From the NCBI GenBank assembly GCA_045130235.1, contig JBGUPJ010000008.1, forward strand, positions 62,001 to 126,000: a stretch of 64,000 bases of DNA. Direction: 5' to 3'. Every line of letters begins with the position of its first letter. The stretch's first letter is position 1. Below the pieces are notes generated by a model. It ran no database searches. It was not told where the DNA came from and saw only the letters and a program-made list of their open reading frames with translations. Shown piece after piece: positions 10,924-20,100 of the stretch. Origin of the DNA: UBA1756 sp045130235 (lineage in GTDB: Bacteria > Bacteroidota > Bacteroidia > Bacteroidales > WCHB1-69). The position numbers and the translations under genes were made by a program.

Positions 10924-13900
10924 TTAGCGTACAACCGTTACCGTGCCGGTAAATTCTTTCGGGGTGGCGTCCATGGTGCTGGTTTGGATGACGTACACGT
11001 AGCTGGCGCATGGAACGGGTTTGCCGTGCTGGTCGCGGCCGTCCCAACCTTGTGTCAGTGAGTTTGTTCTGAACAGGAGGCGTCCGTTGCGGTCAAATAC
11101 CATACACACGTAGTTGCTCTCATCCACACCTTCGCCTTGTGGCAGCCAGATTTCGTTGATGCCGTCGCCATCGGGAGTGAAAGCGTTGGGCACATAGAAA
11201 TAGAACGGTTTTTGGATGGATACCATGCGGGTCACGGAGTCCATACAGCCAAAGTCGGAGGTTACCCACTGGGTCACGGTGTAGATACCGGAATGTGTAT
11301 AGGTGTGAATCGGACTTTGGTCGATGGAGGTGTTGGAGTTGGACCATTGGTCGCCGAAGTCGTAGAGCCAATTGGCGCCGCCTTCAGAGAAGTCAAGGAA
11401 TTGCACATCGGCGACTCCGTCTTCAATGTAAGTGAGGAAACGTTCGGGGGCGAATGCTGCTTGCGGGATGGGGTGTACTATAACCTGCGTCTCGCCGCTT
11501 GACGAGCATCCTACCTCATCGGAGACGGTCAAAGAGTAGGTGGTGGTAACTTGCGGATATACGGTGATAGACTGTGTGGTAGCGCCATTGCTCCAACGGT
11601 ATTGTGCGTAGTCGTTGGCCGTGATGATGAACCGTTCGCCGGCGCAAGCGTCGCCCGGATCCAGCGTGAAGGTGGGCGGGTCGATGGAAGCCACAGCATA
11701 TACCGTGACACTATCGCTGCGTGAGCATCCGTTATCGTAGGTCACTGTCACCGTGTAGGTTGTGACGACATCTTCCGGTACAAGGGTGAATCTCGGAACC
11801 GTGTCACCGGTGTTCCACACGTAGGAAATCGGAGTCTCGGTGAATGCTTCGATGGTCACTTCCTCGTTCGGACAGAGGGTGTCCTTCGATGCCACCACTG
11901 TCAGGATGGGCATGGCATTGTTGACGGTCACATGGCAGCGGTTGACGATGTCGAAGTAGTCGCCGTTGCAGGCCGTGTATTGCAGACGGGCGGTATAGTC
12001 GGTGCTTTCAGTGGGTGTCACGGTCAGCAGGTCTCCGTAGCCGAGGATGGTTCCGTTGGCCGAGGTGTCCTGTCCCTGGTACCAGGTTACAGTGTAGCTG
12101 GGTTGTCCGGTCGGCATGAAACGCCAAGCCTCTTCGTGAGCGGTCCACGGACCGGTATTACGGCCGGGAGGCGTGATGCCACGCGAGCAGTCAGAATTCT
12201 GGAGGCCGATGACACCGTTGCCGTCGTTCCAGCTGGTGCAGGTTGGCGCATCGCGTAAGTAGATATCAATAACGTTTGTACCTTCGTATAATACGATCAT
12301 GGAGGTGAAGGTTCTGATTTCGGTGCAGGAGAAGAGTTTGATGTTGTTGAAACTCAACACATAGCTTCTGCAAGGATATTCACCCAAGATGCCCTCGAAG
12401 ATACCGCCGTCACCAGTGGAAGCAACATAGTCGCTGGTGGAGGGGTAGATGTCGCGGTAGCAAGCAAAGATAGTGTTGGGGAAAAGAGCGGCATCGGGAA
12501 TCGATTCGTCGTATGACCATGCGCAGCTTCCGCCCGCCACACTGGTGTTAAAGGTGGCCACAGAATTAGCGCCAGCCACGATCTGGGTGTAGGTGTTGCC
12601 GTAGTAGCAGAAGGTGAAGGGCAGGTTCACCACCTCGCTCCAAGTATCATCGGAGGCGTTGGCGAAGATGCGGGTACCGGCCGTGTAGCCGTAAGGCGGG
12701 TTGTAGGGGATGGAGAATACAAAGTAGTCGTCGGCCTCCACGGCAGTAGCCATGACGTTGGCGCTGAGGGTCACGTCAGGCTGCGTGGCGCAGTCGATGT
12801 TGATTTCCACATTGTTGGTTCCCAACTCTGCGGGGGAGACGCTCGGGCATCCTTCAGCGGCGCAGTCCATCACGGCCACGGTCACGCTGGCGATGAGTTC
12901 GCAGCAGGAGGGATCGGTAGGTGTGGCGGTCACCGTGTAGCTGGTGGTGATGGTCGGCTGGTCGTTGATGGTAGTGCCGGTGGCACCGTTGCTCCATGCG
13001 TAGGTGTAGCTGCTGCAAGAGCCTTCCACCTGCAAGTTGGCGGTGATGGTGACAGGCTCGGTGCTGCCGGCGCAGAAACCGGCGGGTGTGGCCTGCACGT
13101 TAAGACGGGTGCCCGACACTTCAGCGGTCACACGCACGGTCTTGGCACATCCTTCTCCATCAGTCACACGTACGCGATAGACGGTAGTCTCCGACGGGGT
13201 GGCGGTCACCGTAGGACCGTTGGTGGTGTTGAGCGAACCAGCAGGCGACCAGGTGAAGGTGTAGCCGCCGCCGCTGCCGCCCGTGGCAGACGCCGTGAAG
13301 TCAACGCTTTCGCCCTGGCACAAGATGACACTGGCGGGCGTTACCGTCACTACAGGCTGGTCGCACGGGATACAGGCCTGGATGCAGACATTGTCAACGG
13401 CCGCAGGACTGTAGTTCTGTACAGAACCGTCGTTATGCCACATGAAATAGAGCAGCATATATTGTCCGGAATAGGTCTCGTGGTCGAGGATGATTTCGGT
13501 ATGATGCCACTGGTCGTTGTAGTTGTTGTAGGTGTTGAAATAGGCTGTGTATGAGGACGAATATGCATCGGGATTGTTGATGCGGGTGGAGCCGGCGGGC
13601 TGGGTCGTACTACCAGCGGTCACGGTAGCCTCTTCTCCGATGAAAATCGACATGTAGTCGCAGGAGCTCTCGCCGCCGCACTTCCAGTCGAAACTCAGCA
13701 CAAAGTCGTCGTCGCATTCGGGGAATTCAATCTCTTTGTATGCCCAAACGGTGGAGGCGGTGTTGGTGTAAGAGTTGGGCGGTGTGGCCGCTGTCGGCGA
13801 GTTCGACACGTACAGGGCGTACTGGCCGCCGTTGTTGGTGCCAGTGCCAGTCACCCACTGGTTGGTCTGGCTGCCGTTCACGAGCGTCCATTCGGCACGG

Positions 13901-15660
13901 CCCGTCGCAGTCTCGAAGTCGTTGCAGTCCTGGTTGCAGTCGCCCACCTGCACAGTGTGAGAAGCGGTGAGGATGCAGCAGTCTCCGCCAACCGGGGTGG
14001 CGGTCACGGTATAGGTGGTGTTCTGCTGGGGGACATCGGTGGATACAGCCCCGCTTGGACCGTTGCTCCATGCGTAGGTGTAGTTGGTACAGCTACCGTT
14101 CACATTCAGCACGGCGTTGAGGGTGACGGGGTCGGTGCCGCGGCAATAGACGGCCGGCGACTGGGTGATTTCAAGCGTGGTGCCGGAAATCTCCACGGGG
14201 ATGCGCACCGTCTTGGCGCAGTCCTCACTGTCGGTAACGCGCAGCGAGTAGGTGGTGGTGGCCGTCGGCGTAGCGGTGGTAGTGGCCGTGTTGGTGGAGC
14301 TCAGGCCCGTGGCCGGCGTCCACTCGTAGGTGTAGCCGTGGCCGCTGCCTCCTGTAACGGTGGCATGGAAGGTGACGCTCTCACCCTGGCACAGCAGCGC
14401 TGACTCGGGGGTGACATTCACCACCGGCTGGTTGCAGGGCTCGCACGACTGGATGCACACGTTGTCAACGCCAGCGGGCGGCATGGTCTGTACCGAACCG
14501 TCGTTGTGCCACATGAAGTATAGGCGCATGATCTGGCCCGAATAGGTTGCACTGCTAAGTTGTGTCTCGAAATGCTGCCATGTGCTGGCCAAATTGAATT
14601 TGACCGATGAGGTGGTCGGGTTGTTGAGCTGGGTTGCGCCAGTAGGTGCGGTGGACGAGCCGGCAGTGACAGTGGCCGGTGCGCCGATATAGACGTACAT
14701 GTAGTCGCAGCAACTCTCGCCGTAGGCGATCCAGTCGAAGGCCAGGACGAAATCATCATCGCATTCCGGAAATTCTATGTCTTTGTATGCCCAAACGTAG
14801 GTGCTGGTGTTGGTATAAGAGTGGGCTGGAGTGGCGGAAGTGGGGGCGTTAGTGACGTAAAGTGAGTACTGTCCGCCGTTGTTGACGCCGGTGTTCATCA
14901 CCCACTGGTTGGTCTGGCTGCCGTTCACGAGGGTCCACTCGGCGCGGTCGGCGGTGGTCTCGAAGCCGTTGCAGTTGTTCACGCAGTTGGTGGGGTTGAT
15001 GGTGAAAGAAGCTGTGGAGCTGCAGCAGCCTTCCGAGTTGGCGGTGACGGTGTAAGTGGTCTGTGTGGTGGGGGAAACCGTGATGGTCTGTCCGGTCGCA
15101 CCGTTGCTCCAGTTGTAGGTGTAGTTGGTGCAAGCGTCGCACGACACGATGGCCTGCCAGCCGTCATACTGCACACTTCCATCGGAGGTGAACTTCACCG
15201 TCAGCGAGTTGCTGGTGGAGGTATAGCTCACGTTGCCGTTGACAGTGCTCAGCAGGCCGTAATGAAGCTGCGTGCCTCCCGTTCCGACGCCTTCGTACAC
15301 GTAAATGTAGTCGCAGCAGCTTTCGCCGTTGGCCGACAGGAAGGTGATGGTCACAGGACTTCCATTGCTGGAGGTAAAGGTGTGGATGTAGTTTTCCGAT
15401 GAACTGTAGCTTCCGCTGGGGCCGCCAGAGTCATAAAAACAGATCGACTCGCCGCAGGTGACGGTGGTGGTCGTGTTGTTGATGTTGACCGAGGTGGCGC
15501 AAGCACCGGGATCCGCACCGTTGATCGATGCGGTCAGCGTGACCTGATCTCCCGTACACACAATTCCAGTGGGTCCTGAAATGTTGACGGTGCATTGTCC
15601 AAACGCGCTGCCGATGTAAGCGGCCAAAATGATGAGGAGGGCTGTAAGTGTCTTTCTCAT
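10924..15660 (-). CDS. giant modular surface protein with gliding-type T9SS C-terminal domain
   Basis: A 1578-residue secreted protein with a signal peptide (about residues 1-21). Rough order: Ig-like start; a CUB-like domain (about 50-170, with ESCCDYIYVYEG); two copies of a MAM/'choice-of-anchor'-like domain (about 220-410 and 575-770), each opening with an FET/FEA-DRAEWTLVNGSQTNQW-type motif; Ig-like modules with SY(T)VTATP repeats between and after them; a region with an FPYNPPYGYT/nidogen-like look (about 940-1190); more Ig modules; a PKD domain (about 1400-1480, LYDFGDQWSNSN and HTYTHSGIYTVTQ); and a final gliding-motility-associated C-terminal domain (PNAFTPDGDGINEIW, GWDGRDQHGKPVP). 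The tail predicts export by T9SS and cell-surface display or release. The duplicated anchor-like domains with intact DNA similarity point to recent internal duplication. Adhesion is a plausible but unproven role. Confidence 0.88.
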   Translation of the reverse strand: MRKTLTALLIILAAYIGSAFGQCTVNISGPTGIVCTGDQVTLTASINGADPGACATSVNINNTTTTVTCGESICFYDSGGPSGSYSSSENYIHTFTSSNGSPVTITFLSANGESCCDYIYVYEGVGTGGTQLHYGLLSTVNGNVSYTSTSNSLTVKFTSDGSVQYDGWQAIVSCDACTNYTYNWSNGATGQTITVSPTTQTTYTVTANSEGCCSSTASFTINPTNCVNNCNGFETTADRAEWTLVNGSQTNQWVMNTGVNNGGQYSLYVTNAPTSATPAHSYTNTSTYVWAYKDIEFPECDDDFVLAFDWIAYGESCCDYMYVYIGAPATVTAGSSTAPTGATQLNNPTTSSVKFNLASTWQHFETQLSSATYSGQIMRLYFMWHNDGSVQTMPPAGVDNVCIQSCEPCNQPVVNVTPESALLCQGESVTFHATVTGGSGHGYTYEWTPATGLSSTNTATTTATPTATTTYSLRVTDSEDCAKTVRIPVEISGTTLEITQSPAVYCRGTDPVTLNAVLNVNGSCTNYTYAWSNGPSGAVSTDVPQQNTTYTVTATPVGGDCCILTASHTVQVGDCNQDCNDFETATGRAEWTLVNGSQTNQWVTGTGTNNGGQYALYVSNSPTAATPPNSYTNTASTVWAYKEIEFPECDDDFVLSFDWKCGGESSCDYMSIFIGEEATVTAGSTTQPAGSTRINNPDAYSSSYTAYFNTYNNYNDQWHHTEIILDHETYSGQYMLLYFMWHNDGSVQNYSPAAVDNVCIQACIPCDQPVVTVTPASVILCQGESVDFTASATGGSGGGYTFTWSPAGSLNTTNGPTVTATPSETTVYRVRVTDGEGCAKTVRVTAEVSGTRLNVQATPAGFCAGSTEPVTITANLQVEGSCSSYTYAWSNGATGTTINDQPTITTSYTVTATPTDPSCCELIASVTVAVMDCAAEGCPSVSPAELGTNNVEINIDCATQPDVTLSANVMATAVEADDYFVFSIPYNPPYGYTAGTRIFANASDDTWSEVVNLPFTFCYYGNTYTQIVAGANSVATFNTSVAGGSCAWSYDESIPDAALFPNTIFACYRDIYPSTSDYVASTGDGGIFEGILGEYPCRSYVLSFNNIKLFSCTEIRTFTSMIVLYEGTNVIDIYLRDAPTCTSWNDGNGVIGLQNSDCSRGITPPGRNTGPWTAHEEAWRFMPTGQPSYTVTWYQGQDTSANGTILGYGDLLTVTPTESTDYTARLQYTACNGDYFDIVNRCHVTVNNAMPILTVVASKDTLCPNEEVTIEAFTETPISYVWNTGDTVPRFTLVPEDVVTTYTVTVTYDNGCSRSDSVTVYAVASIDPPTFTLDPGDACAGERFIITANDYAQYRWSNGATTQSITVYPQVTTTYSLTVSDEVGCSSSGETQVIVHPIPQAAFAPERFLTYIEDGVADVQFLDFSEGGANWLYDFGDQWSNSNTSIDQSPIHTYTHSGIYTVTQWVTSDFGCMDSVTRMVSIQKPFYFYVPNAFTPDGDGINEIWLPQGEGVDESNYVCMVFDRNGRLLFRTNSLTQGWDGRDQHGKPVPCASYVYVIQTSTMDATPKEFTGTVTVVR

Positions 15661-15766
15661 TGATTTATTATTTATTTTTTTTATTGATTATCAATTATTT
15701 ATAAAATGATTTTTTGAAAAATATACGCTAAAGACTGCAATACTTCCAATTAAAAAATCATCGGTG

Positions 15767-15774
15767 CAAAATTA
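15767..15774 (-). promoter_or_regulatory. -7 box for the giant CUB/MAM protein
   Basis: Minus strand reads TAATTTTG, about 107 bases before the start codon, which would leave a long AT-rich leader. Confidence 0.45.
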
Positions 15775-15853
15775 CTACTTATTTTTTATATAAAGTTCGC
15801 TTATCCTTACAAAATCACTGAAAAATTGTTGCCTTTATTCTAAAAAAATCCCG

Positions 15854-15861
15854 TATTTTTG
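15854..15861 (+). promoter_or_regulatory. -7 box for the glycosyltransferase at 15876
   Basis: TATTTTTG, a TAnnTTTG match, ends 14 bases before the ATG; a TTGTTG lies 22 bases upstream of it. Confidence 0.55.
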
Positions 15862-15875
15862 CACCCTCAATTCTA

Positions 15876-17042
15876 ATGATGAAGGTTTTAGTCGTTTTGC
15901 CCCGTTTCCCGTACCCTCTTGAGAAGGGCGACAAGCTCCGCGCATACCATCAGCTGCGGGTGCTATCGCGTTATCATGAGCTTTATGTGGTAACGCTTTG
16001 CGAGCATTGGCCATCAGAGGAGTCGATGGCAAAAATCCGCCCCTTCTGCCAAGAGCTGCATGCGGTGAAACTGACTTGGGCAAGCCGACTTTGGCACTCC
16101 GTTGGTGCGCTTTTTAAGGGACTTCCCTTCCAATGTGGTTACTTTTACAATCGCAAGGCGCAGTGTGCCGTCAATGAGCTGGTCGCCCGTGTGCACCCCG
16201 ACCGCATCTTCTGCCAGCTGATCCGCGTGGCCGAATATGTGAAGCATTTTGATATTCGTAAAATTCTTGATTATCAAGATGTTCTGTCTAAAGGAATGCA
16301 GCGTCGAGCCCAAAGTGCTCCCTTCTGGAAACGATGGTTTTTCAAGGCAGAATATCGTCGCCTCTGTCGCTATGAAGCGGAGGTTTTTTCGCTTTTTGAT
16401 GAAAAAGTCATCATCACCGAGGTTGACCGCGACCTCATCCCTCACGAACAGAGCCGCCAGATTCATGTGGTGGCCAACGGCGTTGATTTCGACTATTACC
16501 AGCATCGCGATTGCGAGAAAAATTACGACCTGATTTTTGCCGGTAACATGAGCTATGCCCCCAATGTGGAGGCCGCCAACTATCTGGTACACGAGGTGAT
16601 GCCGCTGCTTTGGCAGGAAAATCCCAACCTCACCGTCGCCCTTTGCGGTGCTTCGCCCGCACCCGCCGTCCGCGCCCTCCAGAGTCGCCGCGTTATCGTG
16701 ACCGGCTGGGTGGACAGCATGGCCGACTATTATGCACAGTCGCGGGTGTTTATCGCCCCTATGCACCTCGGCACCGGTCTGCAAAACAAGCTGTTAGAGG
16801 CTATGTCGATGAAATTGCCCTGCGTCACTTCCACCCTCGCAGGCAAACCCCTCAAGGGTGTAGAAAACGGTAAGGAAATCCTCATCTGCAACACCACCAC
16901 AGGCTTCGCCGATGCTGTGAAAGCTCTGCTCGAAAATGGCGAAATGTACAACACCATCGCCGAAAATGGCTACCAGTTTGTGAGGTCCAACTACAACTGG
17001 GAGCGCGTCAACGAGCAACTCGCTCAAATCATTGCGAGATAA
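15876..17042 (+). CDS. glycosyltransferase, GT4/GT-B fold
   Basis: A 388-residue cytoplasmic glycosyltransferase. It begins with a Rossmann-type strand and a Gly-rich acceptor loop (VLVVLPRFPYPLEKGDKLRAYH). The C-terminal donor half has FAGNMSYAPNVEAANYL, VTGWVDSMADYYAQSRVFIAPM and GTGLQNKLLEAMSMKLPCVT, the GT4 donor-sugar signature with its conserved Glu. It resembles the glycosyltransferases described as part of exopolysaccharide systems (PEP-CTERM/XrtA associated type). Two ATG codons in tandem (15876 and 15879) could serve as start. It is followed after 65 bases by the glycogen gene but has its own promoter. The sugar and acceptor cannot be told from the sequence. Confidence 0.88.
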   Translation: MMKVLVVLPRFPYPLEKGDKLRAYHQLRVLSRYHELYVVTLCEHWPSEESMAKIRPFCQELHAVKLTWASRLWHSVGALFKGLPFQCGYFYNRKAQCAVNELVARVHPDRIFCQLIRVAEYVKHFDIRKILDYQDVLSKGMQRRAQSAPFWKRWFFKAEYRRLCRYEAEVFSLFDEKVIITEVDRDLIPHEQSRQIHVVANGVDFDYYQHRDCEKNYDLIFAGNMSYAPNVEAANYLVHEVMPLLWQENPNLTVALCGASPAPAVRALQSRRVIVTGWVDSMADYYAQSRVFIAPMHLGTGLQNKLLEAMSMKLPCVTSTLAGKPLKGVENGKEILICNTTTGFADAVKALLENGEMYNTIAENGYQFVRSNYNWERVNEQLAQIIAR

Positions 17043-17046
17043 ACCT

Positions 17047-17073
17047 TTCAATTTTCAATTCTCAATTTTCAAA
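17047..17073. repeat. TTTCAATTTTCAATTCTC intergenic repeat
   Basis: Another copy of the CAATT-type repeat. It lies just upstream of the promoter of the glycogen synthase-phosphorylase gene. Confidence 0.65.
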
Positions 17074-17080
17074 TTTTTCG

Positions 17081-17088
17081 TAAATTTG
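17081..17088 (+). promoter_or_regulatory. -7 box for the glycogen synthase/phosphorylase gene
   Basis: TAAATTTG ends 18 bases before the ATG at 17107. The in-frame ATG at 17032 lies upstream of this box and inside the preceding gene, so 17107 is preferred. Confidence 0.6.
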
Positions 17089-17106
17089 CCGCTTCATTTT
17101 ACATCT

Positions 17107-20100
17107 ATGAAAAAGGCCGATTACGTATTTGAAACCAGCTGGGAAATTTGTAACAAAGTAGGTGGTATATACACAGTTCTGTCCACCAAGGCGCTCACTG
17201 CCGTCAACCATTTCCATAACAATTATATCTGCATCGGACCCGACATTTCGCACGAGTCGGGTGGCAACTGCGATTTTGAGGAGTCGCAAGACTTGTACCG
17301 CTCTTGGCGCGAGACAGCCGTCCGCTCCGGACTGCGTATCCGCGTGGGTCGCTGGCGTGTGGCGGGCAGTCCTATCGTTGTGCTGGTGGACTTTACGCCT
17401 TTTTTTGAAAAGAAAAATGAGATTCTCACCGACTTCTGGCTCAACTACAAACTCGACTCTATCAGCGGACAGTGGGACTATGTGGAGCCGCTGCTGTTCG
17501 GCTACGCTGCCGGCAAGGTGATTGAGAGTTTCTACCAGTACCATTGCTCAGCCATGGACCACATTGTGGCTCATTTCCATGAGTGGATGACCGGTGGCGG
17601 CATCTTGTACCTCAAGTCCGCATGTCCGCAGGTGGCCACGGTGTTCACCACGCACGCCACTGTGTTGGGGCGCTGCATCGCTGGCAACGGACTGCCACTC
17701 TACGGCGACCTCCAGCAGTACGACCCGCAGGGCACCGCCAACCGCTTCGGGGTGCAGTCGAAATTCTCGTTGGAGTCGCTGTCGGCCAGCCATGCCGATG
17801 CCTACAGTACCGTGAGCGAGATCACCGACCAGGAGTGCGCTGCCTTCTTTGAGAAACCTGCCGATGTCATCACCATCAACGGTTTTGAGAACGACTTTGT
17901 GCCGCAAGGGGAGGTGTATGTTCAGAAACGTGCTGCCGCCCGAGCCAAACTGTTTCAGGTGGCCTCCTGCCTGCTTCAGCAACCCATCAGCAACGATGCA
18001 CTGCTGCTGCTCAACAGCGGTCGCTATGAGTTTCATAACAAAGGTATCGACCTGTTTGTCAGAACGATGGCCGAACTGGAGGAACAGTACCCGCAGCGCG
18101 AGATCGTCGCCTTCATCATGGTGCCTGCCGGCACCAGCGGCCTCCGCACCGAACTCATCAAACGCATGGAAGAGCATACTTCCATCGACGACGACAGCCA
18201 TGCCGCCCTGCGCGACTACTCCACACATCCGCTCCACGATCCCTATAACGACCCGATTATCAAAGAATTGAACCGGTTGAATGTGGACAATGCCCCCGCC
18301 TCCAAGGTGAAGGTGATCTTCGTGCCGGTATATCTCGATGGCCGCGACGGCGTGTTCAACCTTTCGTATTACGACACGCTCATCGGCTTCGACATGACCC
18401 TGTTTCCGTCGTATTACGAGCCGTGGGGTTACACGCCGTTGGAAAGCGTGGCATTCGGCATCCCCACCATCACCACCTCGCTGGCTGGTTTCGGAGCATG
18501 GGTGAAGACCAATTTCGCTCAGCAGCAGGGTGTTACCGTATGCCATCGCACCGATACCAACGAAGAGGAGGTGTGCCGCCAGATGGTGGATGCCGTCCTG
18601 CAATTCTCCATTTTGGATGCCAAAGCGAAAGAGCAGGCCGCTGCCGATGCCAAGGCCATCGCTGCAAAGGCATTGTGGAGCAATTTATATGAAAATTATG
18701 AAAATGTTTATGATAAAGCATTGAAAAAGAGTGCTTTAAGATATGAATTTTATAAAGATAAAATGTCACATTTTGCCATCAATACCGAACCCGAACAGAA
18801 CGAGCAGCCCAACTGGAAGCGTGTCACCATCAAATCCAACCTCCCCGATAATCTGGTGAAGCTTGAGGCTTTGGCCAACAATTTGTGGTGGAGCTGGAAT
18901 TATGAGGCTCGCGAATTGTTTGAGGAGATTGCCGGTCCCGAATGCTGGGCCGAGTACAACCAGAATCCCGTTCACATGTTGCAGATGCTGCCGCTGGATG
19001 TGCTGCAAAAGTTCAGCCGTAATGTGCAGTTTGTGCAGAAATTGGATAGGGTTTATGCTGATTTTCAGAATTATATGAACGAACCCTGTACAAGGTCTGA
19101 AAAGAAAGTGGCCTATTTCAGTATGGAGTTCGGCATTAGCAACGAGTTGAAGATCTATTCCGGTGGTTTGGGTATGCTGGCGGGTGATTACCTCAAGGAG
19201 GCCAGCGACTGTAATGTGAACATGGTGGCAGTGGGTTTGTTGTACCGCTGCGGTTATTTCGTGCAGCAGATTTCGCCGAATGGCGAGCAGATCAACCTCT
19301 ACCCGCAGCAGAGTTTCTCCAAGCTGCCCATTCATCCCGTGCGCGATGCCGAGGGCAACTGGGTGACCGTGACGATGGCGCTGCCTGGCCGTCAGCTCTA
19401 TGCCAGAATCTGGCGTGTTGATGTGGGGAGAATCAAGTTATATCTTCTTGATACAGATTTAGATAAGAATAATCCTGACGACCGCAAGATTACCGCCAAC
19501 CTTTATGGCGGCGATTGGGAAAACCGTCTCAAACAGGAGTTCCTGTTGGGTATCGGCGGTGTGCGGCTGCTGGATGCGGTAGGGGAGAAGCCCGAGATTT
19601 TCCACCTCAACGAGGGACACGCCTCCTTCCTTTCGCTGGAGCGTACCCGTATGTTGATGGAGCGCGAGCATCTGTCGTTCCCCGAGGCCATGGAGCTGGT
19701 GAAAGCCTCCTCGCTGTTCACCACCCACACGCCCGTTCCCGCCGGTCACGATGCCTTCAGCGAGGACATGATGCGCGTCTATTTCTCGCGCTTCCCCGAC
19801 CTGTTCAACATTAGCTGGCAGCAGTTCATGGGACTGGGGCGCAAGCGCGCCTCCAATGCCGAGGAGAAGTTCTCGATGAGCATCCTCGCCTGCCGTTTCT
19901 GTCAGGAGGTCAATGGCGTGAGCTGCATCCATGGCCGCGTCACCCGCGACATGTTCGAGTATCTTTACGACGGCCGTTTCTCCGACGAGCTGCACATCGG
20001 CTATGTCACCAACGGCGTGCATTACCCCACTTGGGCGCACAAGCGTTGGCAGCAGTTCCACCAGCAGTTGCTGGCCAAAGATTTCAAGAAAGACATCTCC

